Origin: a virus
Direction: 5' to 3' (one strand)
Length of the DNA: 56,814 bases
IMG/VR virus record: IMGVR_UViG_3300029319_000057
Coordinates: 1-56,814 of that record
Both the position numbers and the translations under genes were made by a program. Of the stretch, positions 43,301 through 51,585 are shown in pieces; the stretch's first letter is position 1; each line of letters begins with the position of its first letter. The notes under the pieces were generated by a model. The model was not told where the DNA came from. It made no database searches and saw only the letters and a list, made by a program, of their open reading frames with translations.

Positions 43301-46300
43301 ATTTGTTAATGAAATATTTGGAGAGGACCAAGCTTTTGACCCAAGCGACCCTGATTTTAGAAAAAATATTAAAACCTTATTTGAAAGTGCAGTAATGCCT
43401 AAAATAAGAAAAGCGGCTGGTAATTTTAAAACTTTTTATGATAATTATATTGAAAAATTATTTGATCCAGATAAAAAATTATTATCAATACAGTATTTAT
43501 ATCAAGCAGAAAGAAGCTTAGAAGATAAAAATTTTGCTAAATTTAACAAAACTTTAACTACGCAAAAAGAAATTAGGAAAGCAAGAGACGAAAAAAGAGC
43601 TTTTGTAGAAAATGAAGCGCAAGGTGTTAGTTTATATGATAGACTAGAATTTAATAAAGAAGCAACAGATAGCTATTATGAGCCTAATAATACTAAGCCA
43701 AACTCTACAATAAGAGCAAGAAGAAATAAACTTTTTGCTGAAATTGGTAAAGAGCTTTTATTTAATTTAGCTCCGTCTGCAATAAAAAAATCACCATTAT
43801 CAACTGAAGAGCAGGCTACTGCCGCTAGAAAAATAGAAAGAGGTTTAGCTAGTAAAGAGTTTGCTTTTGAAATGGGTCTAGAGGGTATTTATTACAATGT
43901 TGGCAATGACGTTACAAGATATTCAAATGGTATGATTGAATTTTTACCATATCTTGATAAATATCCAGGATTATTAAATATTGGTATTGTTACTAGCGGT
44001 TTAGAAATGGGCGGCTATATTAGCAAAGAACAAATTCAAGAAATTAAACAAAACTTATTAAAAGCTTCTAATAATTGGGTTGGTAAAAAGAATTTTTCTT
44101 ATGGCAAATCAGCAACAAGAAAACAAGCACTTACTGATACTGAGAAAAATTATTATAAAGGTGCGCCTTTTACAAGATCTATGCTGCAAAAAAATACCAA
44201 TTCACAAAATAAAGACAGAAGTAAAAGGTATGTTAATGCTGGTATGCATTTATGGTTAGCTATTAATGAATTTATAAACGAGCCTAATATTACAAAAGAG
44301 CAAAGAAATGAAAGAATTTTAACTATGATACATTTTATGGTTAATTCTTTTAAAGATAAATCGCATTTACATAGAAGAATGGCTGGGCTAGCAGGCTATG
44401 ATGTAGTTGCAGTAGCAAATAATGAGCCAATAATAATGGAGCATGCAATGCAAAGTTCTACCGCTTGGAAAGAATTAATACGTGGCAGCGTAAAAAAAGA
44501 AATACCATTTATACAATTATTAGATAAGGTTGTACAAAACTATGCGTTAGTAGGCTTATCAAAAAAAGACGCGGATAAAGTTGACACAGCATTTTATATA
44601 GATAATAATGGCAAAAGAAAATCTTATAAATTTGGGATGGGCCGTAATTGGAATATATTTAATAATAGATGGATAGAAAGATTTGCAAATCAAGATGTAG
44701 CTAATAATGGCGGTATAAACCTTAAAAGAATTAAAACGTTAGAAGGTGTTACATTTGAAAAACAATATGATATTAATAAAGATGGCTCGCCTCTTACTAA
44801 ACCTAGTAGAGAAGTTGATATTAATATTGAAAGAAAAGGTATTAGTGTTTTTGATTTTGATGATACTTTAGCTTTTAGTGATAGCAAAGTTATTGTTAAT
44901 TTACCAGACGGCACAACAAGAGAAATAACACCAGCTCAATTTGCTTCTGAATCTGAATCGTTACAAGAACAAGGCGCTACATTTAATTTTGAACAATTTA
45001 ATAAGGTTATAAAAGGCAGAAAAGGCCCTTTAGCAGATTTAGCATTAAAAAGACAAAATAAATTTGGCAGTGGAGATATATTTGTTTTAACAGCAAGACC
45101 TCAGGAGGCTGCAGGGGCTATTAAATTATTTTTAGATAGTATAGGATTAAATATACCTTTAGAAAATATTACAGGGTTATCAAACGGGAGCCCTGAAGCA
45201 AAATCATTATGGATGTTAGGAAAGGCACAAGAAGGTTATAATGATTTTTATTTTGCTGATGATGCTTTACCTAATGTACAAGCGGTAAAAAATGTATTAG
45301 ATCAAGTTGATGTTAAATCAAGAGTTGAACAAGCAAAAGCAGCTAAAGATATTGATTTAAGTGCTGAATTTAATAGTATTATAGAGCAAAAAACAGGTGT
45401 ATTAGCTACAGATACATATTCTGCAGTAAGAGCAAGAAGAAGGGGTAAAAGAAAAGGTATGTTTAACTTTTTTATACCACCAAGCGCGGAAGACTTTCAA
45501 GGATTAATGTATACTTTATTACCAAAAAGCAAAGAAGGTGAACAGGCTATAGAATGGTTTAGAAAAAATTTATTTAAACCATTTGGTGTTGCGATGCAAA
45601 ATATAGAAAAAGAAAGAGCAGCTATTATGGCTGACTTTCAAGAATTGAAAAAAAGACTGCCTAAACTACCTAAAAAAGCTGGTATACTTAGCAGATCGCC
45701 ATTAGATAAAAAAATATTAGATGGTGATTTTACAATGCAAGACGCCGTGAGGGTTTATATATGGGATAAACAGGGTATGAAAATACCTAATTTAGATAAA
45801 TCTGAAAAAGATGCTTTAGTAAATATTATTAAAAAAGATAAAATATTTAAAGATTTTGCAGATAATTTAATATTAATTAATAAATCTGATGGGTATGTAA
45901 AACCTGATAATAATTGGGAATCAGGAAATATTAGTACAGATTTAAAGCAAAATATAAATACATCGAAAAGGGCTAAACATTTACAAGAGTGGCAAAAAAA
46001 TGTTGATGAAATTTTTACAGAAGAAAATTTAAACAAATTAGAAGGTTTATTTGGAAGAGGATTTAGAAGTGCTTTAGAAGATATTTTAAGAAGAATGAAA
46101 ACGGGTGTTAATAGAAACCCTGGAGGAAATAAAATAGTTAATGACATGTTGGACTGGCTTAATAATGCAGTTGGTACAATTATGTTTTTAAATAGAAAAT
46201 CTGCTTTACTACAAACCATTTCTTCAGTAAATTTTATAAACTGGAGCGATAATAATTTATTGAAAGCTGGTCAAGCTTGGGCTAATCAACCACAATTTTG

Positions 46301-47396
46301 GAAAGATTTTATACGTTTATTTAATTCTGATTATTTAATGCAAAGACGAGGTGGATTAAAGCTAAATATAAATGAATCAGAGCTTGTAGAACAAGCAGAA
46401 AGAGGTGGTGTTAGAGGTGTAATAAGTCTTTTGCTTAATAAAGGTTTTGTTTTAACCAGATATGCTGATAGTTTTGCTATTGCAATTGGAGGATCAACAT
46501 TTTTTAGAAATAGAACTCAAACTTATTTAAATAGAGGACAAACTTTAGAAGAAGCCGAGGCAAATGCTTTCCAAGATTTTAGAGAAATATCAGAAGAAAC
46601 ACAACAGTCTAGTAGGCCTGATAGAATATCTCAACAACAAGCATCTGCTTTAGGTCGTGTAATATTAGCGTTTGCTAATACACCTATGCAGTATGCTAGA
46701 TTAATGAAAAGAGCAGCGCAAGATATAATAAATAAACGTGGTGATTGGAAAACTAATTGGTCTAAATTAATATATTATAGTTTTGTTCAAAACTTCTTAT
46801 TCAACGCTATGCAGCAAGCTTTATTTGCAATGGGATTCGACGACGAAGATGATGAAAAGTCACAAGAAAGACTCGCAAAAACAGCAGAAGGTATGTTTGA
46901 TTCTGTATTAAGAGGTACTGGTATTTATGGCAATATAGTTATGATGGGTAAAAATGTTGCAGTTGATGTTGCAAGAAGAGCAAATAAACCAGTGCCTAAA
47001 TTTGGAGAAGCTGCATGGAAATTATTTGATGTTGCACCGCCATTAGATCGTAAAGTAACTCAAATAAGACAAGCACTTTATGTATTTGATTATGAAATGG
47101 ATGAAGTTAAAGACGCTGGAATAAGTTTAGATAATCCAGCTGCAATGTCTGCTGCAAGATTAATTTCAGCAACAGCAAATATACCAGTTGATCAAGCTAT
47201 GAGGCTATATGAGCAAGTCAAAGCTGTTTCCGATGACGAAACAGAAACTTGGCAAAAAGTTGCATTAATATTAGGTTGGGACGGCTGGACTTTAAATATT
47301 GAAGAAGATAGAGATATATTAGGCGACGATAAAGGTGGTAAATTAAAAACTAAAAAGCTTAAACCATTAAAACTTAAAAAGATTAAATTAAAATAA
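40365..47396 (+). CDS. Giant ejected polyvalent protein, 2343 residues (zincin and HAD-like domains)
   Basis: The largest product, last of three ejection genes. N-terminal helical region to about 560; HHEVMHFIFDSL near residue 623 (a zincin HExxH); a long helical and acidic region; an HAD-type hydrolase domain near residues 1495-1640. This has VFDFDDTLA (motif I, DxD), VLTARP (motif II) and FYFADDALPNVQAVK (motif IV-like). A C-terminal half follows with GMFNFFIPPSAEDFQGLMYT, and membrane-like stretches such as FNAMQQALFAMGF. Such multi-domain giants are known as polyvalent proteins, injected with phage DNA to act on host or DNA. I see no RNA polymerase motifs of the N4 type. The basic tail (KLKTKKLKPLKLKKIKLK) may contact DNA. 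Confidence 0.7.
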   Translation: MEKIYKSLYSKYAPNLTDEEINSGVAYLLTQSPSQAVDSFYEKYVGNLPTVEQKGYIFSRMADSIPEPNQPQEKLDAGYWKRFTNSMKRIFSSVVDDVPRDNAARQIQRANANLDRIYNNPDLTEFKVGSSFMPIASPTTNISSSVPSYKSLPRDEAIQYYKDIIAKNEQIYMENYIESAEVQNYLNQYKKIHIFEDDGDSELWDDFHLTFDKAAGVAVEQLPQMLGAFISFGYTTYAQEGGSVASELIDKLAAQNLNVSYEEFLTLDETTRAKEVLNVIQDGDAVEALQEAHRVGLQNAAFDYASNLFLVGKATKFVPKSAFRGFLRGKINKDAGNYLKGLGYSQLAEVVTENAQEINSALATDNPITANLIAETTAQTILGAGTTQVAIGTTKFTISEGIAELTALNDPTSLRAIANELKRQIKNSNRTNDEKNSMLREIDIAENIVNNSKNKYLSYEAKKAMFQLEIEKVNAQEKLTGLENEFKTNKSISIEAQIQNEKNRIESYNNQLAKTIYFEYFNTSGKNLLSYINADKTGFFANKKGIMRATRAELKTWLENNRPDLLNDPEVINMLEGTVNEAGMRVYNPGIMKGDLALFVEENVENNIFKNKGVFSTSANVVHHEVMHFIFDSLSNKDKAQVVKELNTAFANSKDTKMINAYNQLLKRLSVYGKFDLNNMTIVNEYLSGLSDVLSQQTALENIQQGDMFNQMGDAFAKAFSKTLKDIPFEIDGENALELILRYNSFAGIKPASVRPTIEAVADVVQTAVTTGKTDIDEETKPSIEVELSSEEIQNSQNALDKYITEDIKTQDDFKNNDTARAGIYTEIEVNLVIDPVINSIIQRDENTSGLAPEIQEDIKRKVRERITERVFKNFNPVLDGNKRSVFSYIYGKKETKGTGGIAFRAFQDVKLEYVKKPQGQSIETDAGVTIDIVDETATDIESAIDSKILSENIENTSNPKIEDEIDILTEDDIKDLEEFVNEIFGEDQAFDPSDPDFRKNIKTLFESAVMPKIRKAAGNFKTFYDNYIEKLFDPDKKLLSIQYLYQAERSLEDKNFAKFNKTLTTQKEIRKARDEKRAFVENEAQGVSLYDRLEFNKEATDSYYEPNNTKPNSTIRARRNKLFAEIGKELLFNLAPSAIKKSPLSTEEQATAARKIERGLASKEFAFEMGLEGIYYNVGNDVTRYSNGMIEFLPYLDKYPGLLNIGIVTSGLEMGGYISKEQIQEIKQNLLKASNNWVGKKNFSYGKSATRKQALTDTEKNYYKGAPFTRSMLQKNTNSQNKDRSKRYVNAGMHLWLAINEFINEPNITKEQRNERILTMIHFMVNSFKDKSHLHRRMAGLAGYDVVAVANNEPIIMEHAMQSSTAWKELIRGSVKKEIPFIQLLDKVVQNYALVGLSKKDADKVDTAFYIDNNGKRKSYKFGMGRNWNIFNNRWIERFANQDVANNGGINLKRIKTLEGVTFEKQYDINKDGSPLTKPSREVDINIERKGISVFDFDDTLAFSDSKVIVNLPDGTTREITPAQFASESESLQEQGATFNFEQFNKVIKGRKGPLADLALKRQNKFGSGDIFVLTARPQEAAGAIKLFLDSIGLNIPLENITGLSNGSPEAKSLWMLGKAQEGYNDFYFADDALPNVQAVKNVLDQVDVKSRVEQAKAAKDIDLSAEFNSIIEQKTGVLATDTYSAVRARRRGKRKGMFNFFIPPSAEDFQGLMYTLLPKSKEGEQAIEWFRKNLFKPFGVAMQNIEKERAAIMADFQELKKRLPKLPKKAGILSRSPLDKKILDGDFTMQDAVRVYIWDKQGMKIPNLDKSEKDALVNIIKKDKIFKDFADNLILINKSDGYVKPDNNWESGNISTDLKQNINTSKRAKHLQEWQKNVDEIFTEENLNKLEGLFGRGFRSALEDILRRMKTGVNRNPGGNKIVNDMLDWLNNAVGTIMFLNRKSALLQTISSVNFINWSDNNLLKAGQAWANQPQFWKDFIRLFNSDYLMQRRGGLKLNINESELVEQAERGGVRGVISLLLNKGFVLTRYADSFAIAIGGSTFFRNRTQTYLNRGQTLEEAEANAFQDFREISEETQQSSRPDRISQQQASALGRVILAFANTPMQYARLMKRAAQDIINKRGDWKTNWSKLIYYSFVQNFLFNAMQQALFAMGFDDEDDEKSQERLAKTAEGMFDSVLRGTGIYGNIVMMGKNVAVDVARRANKPVPKFGEAAWKLFDVAPPLDRKVTQIRQALYVFDYEMDEVKDAGISLDNPAAMSAARLISATANIPVDQAMRLYEQVKAVSDDETETWQKVALILGWDGWTLNIEEDRDILGDDKGGKLKTKKLKPLKLKKIKLK

Positions 47397-47398
47397 CT

Positions 47399-47533
47399 AT
47401 GAGTAAAAAAGACGCATGTTATCACAAAGTAAAGGCAAGGTACAAAGTTTTTCCTTCTGCATATGCCAGCGGGGCGCTAGCAAAATGTAGAAAAGTGGGT
47501 GCTAAAAACTGGGGAAACAAATCAAAAAAATAA
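47399..47533 (+). CDS. Small basic Cys protein, YKVFPSAYASGALAKCR family, 44 residues
   Basis: The product reads MSKKDACYHKVKARYKVFPS and AYASGALAKCRKVGAKNWGN, ending KSKK. This tiny protein family (ACYHKVKARYKV-PSAYASGAL-KCRKVGA-NWG) recurs in marine viruses of bacteria and algae, always as an uncharacterised protein. Two Cys and many Lys/Arg residues suggest nucleic-acid binding. It starts two bases after the giant gene's stop. It is too short to be found by length filters. Confidence 0.65.
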   Translation: MSKKDACYHKVKARYKVFPSAYASGALAKCRKVGAKNWGNKSKK

Positions 47534-47558
47534 GTTAAACAATTAAAAATTAGAAATT

Positions 47559-47759
47559 ATGCCAGGAACAGATTATAGAGCAGGTATGAAAATGGATGCA
47601 CAAAACTTTAAGCCTCACAAAATGTATTGTAAGGACGGAAGTGTAAAAGATGCAAAAACATTTAAAGACCATTTAAAATTTAAAAAAATGGGATGTGGGC
47701 ACACTAAAAAAGAAGCTATGGCTATGGAGCATGGCGGCAAAAAGAAAAAGAAAAAATAG
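47559..47759 (+). CDS. Small basic Cys protein, 66 residues
   Basis: The product begins MPGTDYRAGMKMDAQNFKPH, continues KMYCKDGSVKDAKTFKDHLK, and ends in a Lys run (HGGKKKKKK). It contains two Cys and a CGHTKKEAM segment. Part of the run of tiny Lys-rich proteins. It starts 26 bases after the preceding stop and overlaps the following GTG by one base. Function unknown. Confidence 0.55.
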   Translation: MPGTDYRAGMKMDAQNFKPHKMYCKDGSVKDAKTFKDHLKFKKMGCGHTKKEAMAMEHGGKKKKKK

Positions 47760-48040
47760 TGGCTGACCCAAAAAAAGGTACAGGTAAAAAACCTAAAGGA
47801 TCTGGAAGACGGTTGTATACGGATGAAAATCCAAAAGATACTGTAAGTATTAAATATGCAACCGTTGCAGATGCTAGAGCAACCTGCGCTAAAGTAAAAA
47901 AAATTAATAAGCCTTATGCGCGTAAAATACAGATATTAACTGTTATGGAGCAAAGAGCTAAATATGGTAAAAAACCACAACAAGCAGCTATAGCTAAAAG
48001 GTGCAAAATGGCATTAAAAAGGAGACATGGCAAAAAGTAA
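47759..48040 (+). CDS. Small basic Cys protein, 93 residues (GTG start)
   Basis: The start is GTG, overlapping the previous stop TAG (TAGTGG). The protein (ADPKKGTGKKPKGSGRRLYT...) is strongly basic with a helical part, VADARATCAKVKKINKPYAR. It carries two separate Cys and ends KRCKMALKRRHGKK. Same compositional type as its neighbours. Function unknown; nucleic-acid binding is likely from charge. Confidence 0.5.
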   Translation: MADPKKGTGKKPKGSGRRLYTDENPKDTVSIKYATVADARATCAKVKKINKPYARKIQILTVMEQRAKYGKKPQQAAIAKRCKMALKRRHGKK

Positions 48041-48278
48041 AAGACCTACATGGAAAGATTCTGACGCTCCCGACGCGGAAGGTAAATTTAAAGAATTATC
48101 TTGCGATGCTTTAGCTAAATGGATGATAAAAACAAGAAAAGGTAATATTAAAAAAATTGTTGGTAGTTTAAATCAACAATATGTATTTAATAGAAAAAAG
48201 AATCCTAGCTATGCTAAAAAAATGGTATGCGCAAGAAATAAAGCTAAAAAAATATTAGATGGCAGTAAGAAAAACTAA
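48027..48278 (+). CDS. Small basic Cys protein, 83 residues
   Basis: The product begins MAKSKRPTWKDSDAPDAEGK and has a helical centre (LSCDALAKWMIKTRKGNIKK) followed by YAKKMVCARNKAKKILDG. It overlaps both neighbours (14 and 20 bases), which supports translation. Two Cys residues are present. Function unknown. Confidence 0.55.
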   Translation: MAKSKRPTWKDSDAPDAEGKFKELSCDALAKWMIKTRKGNIKKIVGSLNQQYVFNRKKNPSYAKKMVCARNKAKKILDGSKKN

Positions 48279-48537
48279 AAAAGGATTAGCGCTTAAACGA
48301 TGGTTTAAAGAAAAATGGATTGATGTTCGTACAGGAAAACCTTGCGGTAGACGTAAAGGCGAAAAGCGTGGTACGCCTTATTGTAGACCAAGTAAGAGAG
48401 TATCAAGCAAAACACCTAAAACAGCCGGCGAAATGACTGCAGCAGAGAAAAAAGCTAAAATAGCTGAGAAAAAAAGGCTGGGGCAGCCAGCAGGCAAGCC
48501 AAGAAGAGTAAAAAACGTTAAAAGACGTAAAAAATAA
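48259..48537 (+). CDS. Small basic Cys protein, KGLALKRWFKEKW family, 92 residues
   Basis: The product reads MAVRKTKKGLALKRWFKEKW, then IDVRTGKPCGRRKGEKRGTP, YCRPSKRVSSKTPKTAGEMT, with a basic tail ending VKRRKK. The CGR...YCRPSKRVSSKTP unit is a widespread small domain in marine phages and some eukaryotic viruses (I recall it as DUF5872, a label I cannot check). Two Cys are spaced so that zinc binding is possible. It is the last of the tiny basic cluster. Confidence 0.6.
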   Translation: MAVRKTKKGLALKRWFKEKWIDVRTGKPCGRRKGEKRGTPYCRPSKRVSSKTPKTAGEMTAAEKKAKIAEKKRLGQPAGKPRRVKNVKRRKK

Positions 48538-48570
48538 GTAATTACATATATTATATAAACTTAACAAAAC

Positions 48571-49761
48571 ATGAAAAAAATATTAAGTATTTTAGTATTA
48601 TTAATATCTTTTAATATTACTGCACAAGAAGAAAAAGAAAAAGGTAAATTTTTTAAATCTATTTATAATGAATTATTTAAATATGGTACTTTCTATGTTG
48701 CGGGAGATGTCCAGAATCCGAAAGAAAATCCTAAAGATTATTTTGTAAGAACAAACCCAGATGGAAACTTATACACACCACCTGTCGTTGTTGACGGAAC
48801 AGATTATTATGATTTTGATTATCGTTATGGATTTGGTTTTCGTAAAATAGCTAGATTTGATTACGAAAGAAAAACTAAAGACTATTTTAACGGTACAGAA
48901 ACTAACGTAGCTATGACAGCGCCTAACTCTTCAATTAAAGGGTTAGAGTATTTGTTTCATTATGAAAAAGAAAGATCTAGAGACGAAATATTTAAAAACC
49001 ATAGATATTTTGTAAAATGGAGCGGCGATTATCATATGATAAAGCTTGAGAGTAGAGCACAAGGAAAAGTTGATTTTAATTATAAATCAGCAGAAATTAG
49101 AGCTAAATTGCCTATTGGTAAAAAGTTTAGCTTATCAGCAGGTGCAATGTATCGTACACATGAAAGAGCTTACGGATATAATCCAATTGAAATATGGTTA
49201 AATGAAACAGATAGCAATGGCTATCCTGTTAATTATTGGTATCAATTAGGTTATAACTATGGTTTTACTGATCAATGGGTAACTATTAATATTGACGGCG
49301 AAGAAGTATATGATTATTACTGGTATGACCCACAAGGTAATCCTGTAGCTTATACGGATTTACAGTTTCGCGATACTATATTTGAATCTTTAATTAATCG
49401 TTATAATAATGAGCAATGGGATTTATTAGACCCTTTCGGTGTAGTTTCACCAATCGTCGGTTTTGATTTTTATCATTACAAGTCAAATTTTTGGCTTCAC
49501 GCGTACGGTTCTTATTTATTACCATATCATAAATATGTTGAAGGTGATGAAGACTTTAGCTATTTAAACCGTAATAACTGGGGGCTTGGTGGATTAAGAC
49601 AAGACTCAGAGCTTGAGCAATGGGAAGATTTTCAAGCTGGTATAAATTTTGGATGGAAATTAAATAGATCAATAGGTGTATTCTTTGAAGGTGAATATAC
49701 TAAGTTCTGGGATAGTAAAATATATAACGGATCCGTAGGATTCAACATAACACTTAGATAA
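48571..49761 (+). CDS. Secreted outer-membrane beta-barrel protein, 396 residues
   Basis: The N-terminus MKKILSILVLLISFNITAQE is a clear signal peptide with a Bacteroidota-type ITAQ cleavage region. The body alternates hydrophobic and polar residues with many Tyr, Trp and Asp (for example FYHYKSNFWLHAYGSYLLPY), ends in a strand GSVGFNITLR, and has loops rich in Asp and Asn. This is how an outer-membrane barrel looks. A phage product of this kind would be inserted in the host outer membrane, perhaps for superinfection exclusion, receptor masking or lysis. No enzyme motif is visible. It starts a cassette of exported proteins. Confidence 0.65.
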   Translation: MKKILSILVLLISFNITAQEEKEKGKFFKSIYNELFKYGTFYVAGDVQNPKENPKDYFVRTNPDGNLYTPPVVVDGTDYYDFDYRYGFGFRKIARFDYERKTKDYFNGTETNVAMTAPNSSIKGLEYLFHYEKERSRDEIFKNHRYFVKWSGDYHMIKLESRAQGKVDFNYKSAEIRAKLPIGKKFSLSAGAMYRTHERAYGYNPIEIWLNETDSNGYPVNYWYQLGYNYGFTDQWVTINIDGEEVYDYYWYDPQGNPVAYTDLQFRDTIFESLINRYNNEQWDLLDPFGVVSPIVGFDFYHYKSNFWLHAYGSYLLPYHKYVEGDEDFSYLNRNNWGLGGLRQDSELEQWEDFQAGINFGWKLNRSIGVFFEGEYTKFWDSKIYNGSVGFNITLR

Positions 49762-49762
49762 A

Positions 49763-49963
49763 ATGGCATATAATTTAGATAAATTAAGAAATGAAAGAGG
49801 TGTAATAACTCCTTTTGCAATGATGGACAGAAGCAAAAAAGCATTACGCAAAGCTAAAAGAAAACTTATTAAAGAACAAAGAGGCCTAAAAAGAAGCGGA
49901 GAGATTACTAAACAAGAATTTAAAGAAGCTAAAAAAGAAATAAAAAAATATACAGATTACTAA
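49763..49963 (+). CDS. Small basic helical protein, 66 residues
   Basis: The product (MAYNLDKLRNERGVITPFAM...) is a basic helix with DRSKKALRKAKRKLIKEQRG, then LKRSGEITKQEFKEAKKEIK. It begins one base after the barrel protein's stop. Function unknown. Confidence 0.5.
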   Translation: MAYNLDKLRNERGVITPFAMMDRSKKALRKAKRKLIKEQRGLKRSGEITKQEFKEAKKEIKKYTDY

Positions 49964-49984
49964 ACTAAATAATACTTAGATAAA

Positions 49985-50272
49985 ATGGCAAAGCAAATTG
50001 GCGAAGATACTAAATTAACATTAGATTTAAAAACTATAGGAATGATTATTGGGTTTATAATAACCCTTGCTGGTATGTGGTTTGGATTAAAAGCCGATAT
50101 AGCTGAAGCTAAAGAGCTACCGGCCCCTGTAATTGATAGAGTTGAATATGATTTGAAAGATGAATTAATTCGCCAGACAATTATGGACACGCAGGAAGAT
50201 GTAGAGGAGATAAAAGAAACTATTGAAAAAATAGACGAAAGGTTATACGATATACAAAGTAAACAAAGATAA
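49985..50272 (+). CDS. Membrane-anchored coiled-coil protein, 95 residues
   Basis: A single membrane segment at about residues 18-34 (IGMIIGFIITLAGMWFG) is followed by a coiled coil, DEKIRQ-type heptads from residue 50 (VEYDLKDELIRQTIMDTQED, VEEIKETIEKIDERLYDIQS). A one-TM protein with a C-terminal coiled coil in the lysis region resembles an i-spanin (Rz-like) or a small holin/antiholin. With the lipoprotein gene 1.3 kb downstream it could form a spanin pair. The evidence is topological only. Confidence 0.5.
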   Translation: MAKQIGEDTKLTLDLKTIGMIIGFIITLAGMWFGLKADIAEAKELPAPVIDRVEYDLKDELIRQTIMDTQEDVEEIKETIEKIDERLYDIQSKQR

Positions 50273-50670
50273 TGAAATATTTAAATGTAATTTTAATATT
50301 ATTGTCGCTAAATAGTTATTCACAAGAATGGATTACTGATAGCAACTTTGATAGTAAAATAAATGAAAAGCAAGCTTTTGGTGATAATCAAAACTTGCCG
50401 GTAATAGTTGAGTTTTATGCATCATTTAACGACGCTAATAAATTTGAAGACTGGAATAAATTAGAAAACGTTATATATTATAGAGCAGATATAGCTAAAT
50501 GTCCAGCAGCAAAAAAGAAATATAAAGTGCGAATGGCACCAACTTTAATTATATTCAAAGAAGGTATAAAAGAAATAGTATTTAAAGCAGGATTAGATTT
50601 AATGTTACCTGCTGATTTAGAAGAAATACAAGAATCCATTAATGAAGTTAATGCAGCTTCACAATTTTAA
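50272..50670 (+). CDS. Exported thioredoxin-like protein lacking the CxxC motif, 132 residues
   Basis: The signal peptide is MKYLNVILILLSLNSYSQEW. The mature part follows the thioredoxin fold: LPVIVEFYASFNDANKFEDW (the position of the redox motif, here without cysteines), VIYYRADIAKCPAAKKKYKV, then the cis-proline strand RMAPTLIIFKEG. The lack of the CGPC active site means it cannot be an ordinary disulfide exchanger, and the single Cys lies outside the motif. It may bind another protein in the periplasm. It starts one base before the coiled-coil gene's end. Confidence 0.6.
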   Translation: MKYLNVILILLSLNSYSQEWITDSNFDSKINEKQAFGDNQNLPVIVEFYASFNDANKFEDWNKLENVIYYRADIAKCPAAKKKYKVRMAPTLIIFKEGIKEIVFKAGLDLMLPADLEEIQESINEVNAASQF

Positions 50671-50675
50671 AAATT

Positions 50676-51185
50676 ATGAGTAACGGTAAAAAACCAACAA
50701 TAACACAGGGCAGAAGTAAATTAAGTCACTTTTTTAGTGATATAAAAGGAAAATTTAAAAACGAAGGCTTTAAAAAAGATTTAACAGCATATGGGGCTAT
50801 TGCATCGTTTATTCCTTTAGGTAGAATATTTAAAACTGGAGCTGGTTTATTATCAGGTGGTTTTTTAGCGCCTGCAGGAAAAGGAAAAGGAATGGTTAAT
50901 TTTGGCAGTGATATGATAGGGGCATTTAGAAATACGCCCACTCAGTATTCATCTAAATTACCGGCTAGTTTAAAAGCTATGTTTTCAAAAAACACTAATG
51001 TTACCAATAGATATATTCCACCTAATTATGCTCCGCAAATTATGACAACAAAAAAAATTGTGGATAAAAAAAATTTAAAATTAAAAGAAAACTTAATTAA
51101 ATCTGCAGAAAAATTTAAGGGTGAAGAATTTCTTGATCCATTATATAAATATCAACCAGATCCTAAAATTTATAACAAATTATGA
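50676..51185 (+). CDS. Hypothetical protein, Gly-rich membrane-like segment, 169 residues
   Basis: A basic protein with a stretch AYGAIASFIPLGRIFKTGAG LLSGGFLAP (residues about 39-68) that is hydrophobic and glycine-rich, and a Pro/Tyr-containing segment NRYIPPNYAPQIM. Related in style to the next gene (both have a hydrophobic Gly-rich segment and a TPTQY / APKQY motif). No family recognised. Possibly membrane-active. Confidence 0.45.
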   Translation: MSNGKKPTITQGRSKLSHFFSDIKGKFKNEGFKKDLTAYGAIASFIPLGRIFKTGAGLLSGGFLAPAGKGKGMVNFGSDMIGAFRNTPTQYSSKLPASLKAMFSKNTNVTNRYIPPNYAPQIMTTKKIVDKKNLKLKENLIKSAEKFKGEEFLDPLYKYQPDPKIYNKL

Positions 51186-51571
51186 GCGACGCAAAATATA
51201 TGAGTAGGTTATATAATCAGCCTATTCAAAACATGAGCCAAGAAGAAGCTGAAGCATATTCTAAAGGCCAAAACACAGGAATAGTAGCAGGTATATCTAT
51301 GCTGCCTATAGGTAAAGCAATCGGTATTGGAGGTAATATACTTACAAAAGCACCTCAATTATCAAGAATAATAAAAGCATTTACACAAGCACCTAAACAA
51401 TATTTTAATTTATTTTCAAAAGGTATTAATGTTGGCGATAAAGCTAAAAAAGCAAGCGCGGTTAAAGATGTAGCAACAAGTGTACCAAGAACTGGAGAGG
51501 GTAATATTCATCCTATAATTTCAGGTAATAAAATAATAACAGAACTGCCAAAAGTAAGTAGTAGAAAATAA
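51182..51571 (+). CDS. Hypothetical protein, 129 residues, similar in style to the preceding one
   Basis: The product has a segment GIVAGISMLPIGKAIGIGGN, then KAPQLSRIIKAFTQAPKQYF, and a basic tail. The motif APKQYFNLFSKGINV parallels TPTQYSSKLPASLKAMFSKN in the preceding protein, so the two genes may be ancient duplicates or share a partner. It overlaps the previous stop by four bases. Confidence 0.45.
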   Translation: MSDAKYMSRLYNQPIQNMSQEEAEAYSKGQNTGIVAGISMLPIGKAIGIGGNILTKAPQLSRIIKAFTQAPKQYFNLFSKGINVGDKAKKASAVKDVATSVPRTGEGNIHPIISGNKIITELPKVSSRK

Positions 51572-51585
51572 AAACATAATTATGA

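Noticed and set aside
40365-47396. N4-type virion RNA polymerase
   Set aside because: The length and place would suit it, but no T7/N4 polymerase motifs were seen; zincin and HAD-like motifs were seen instead.
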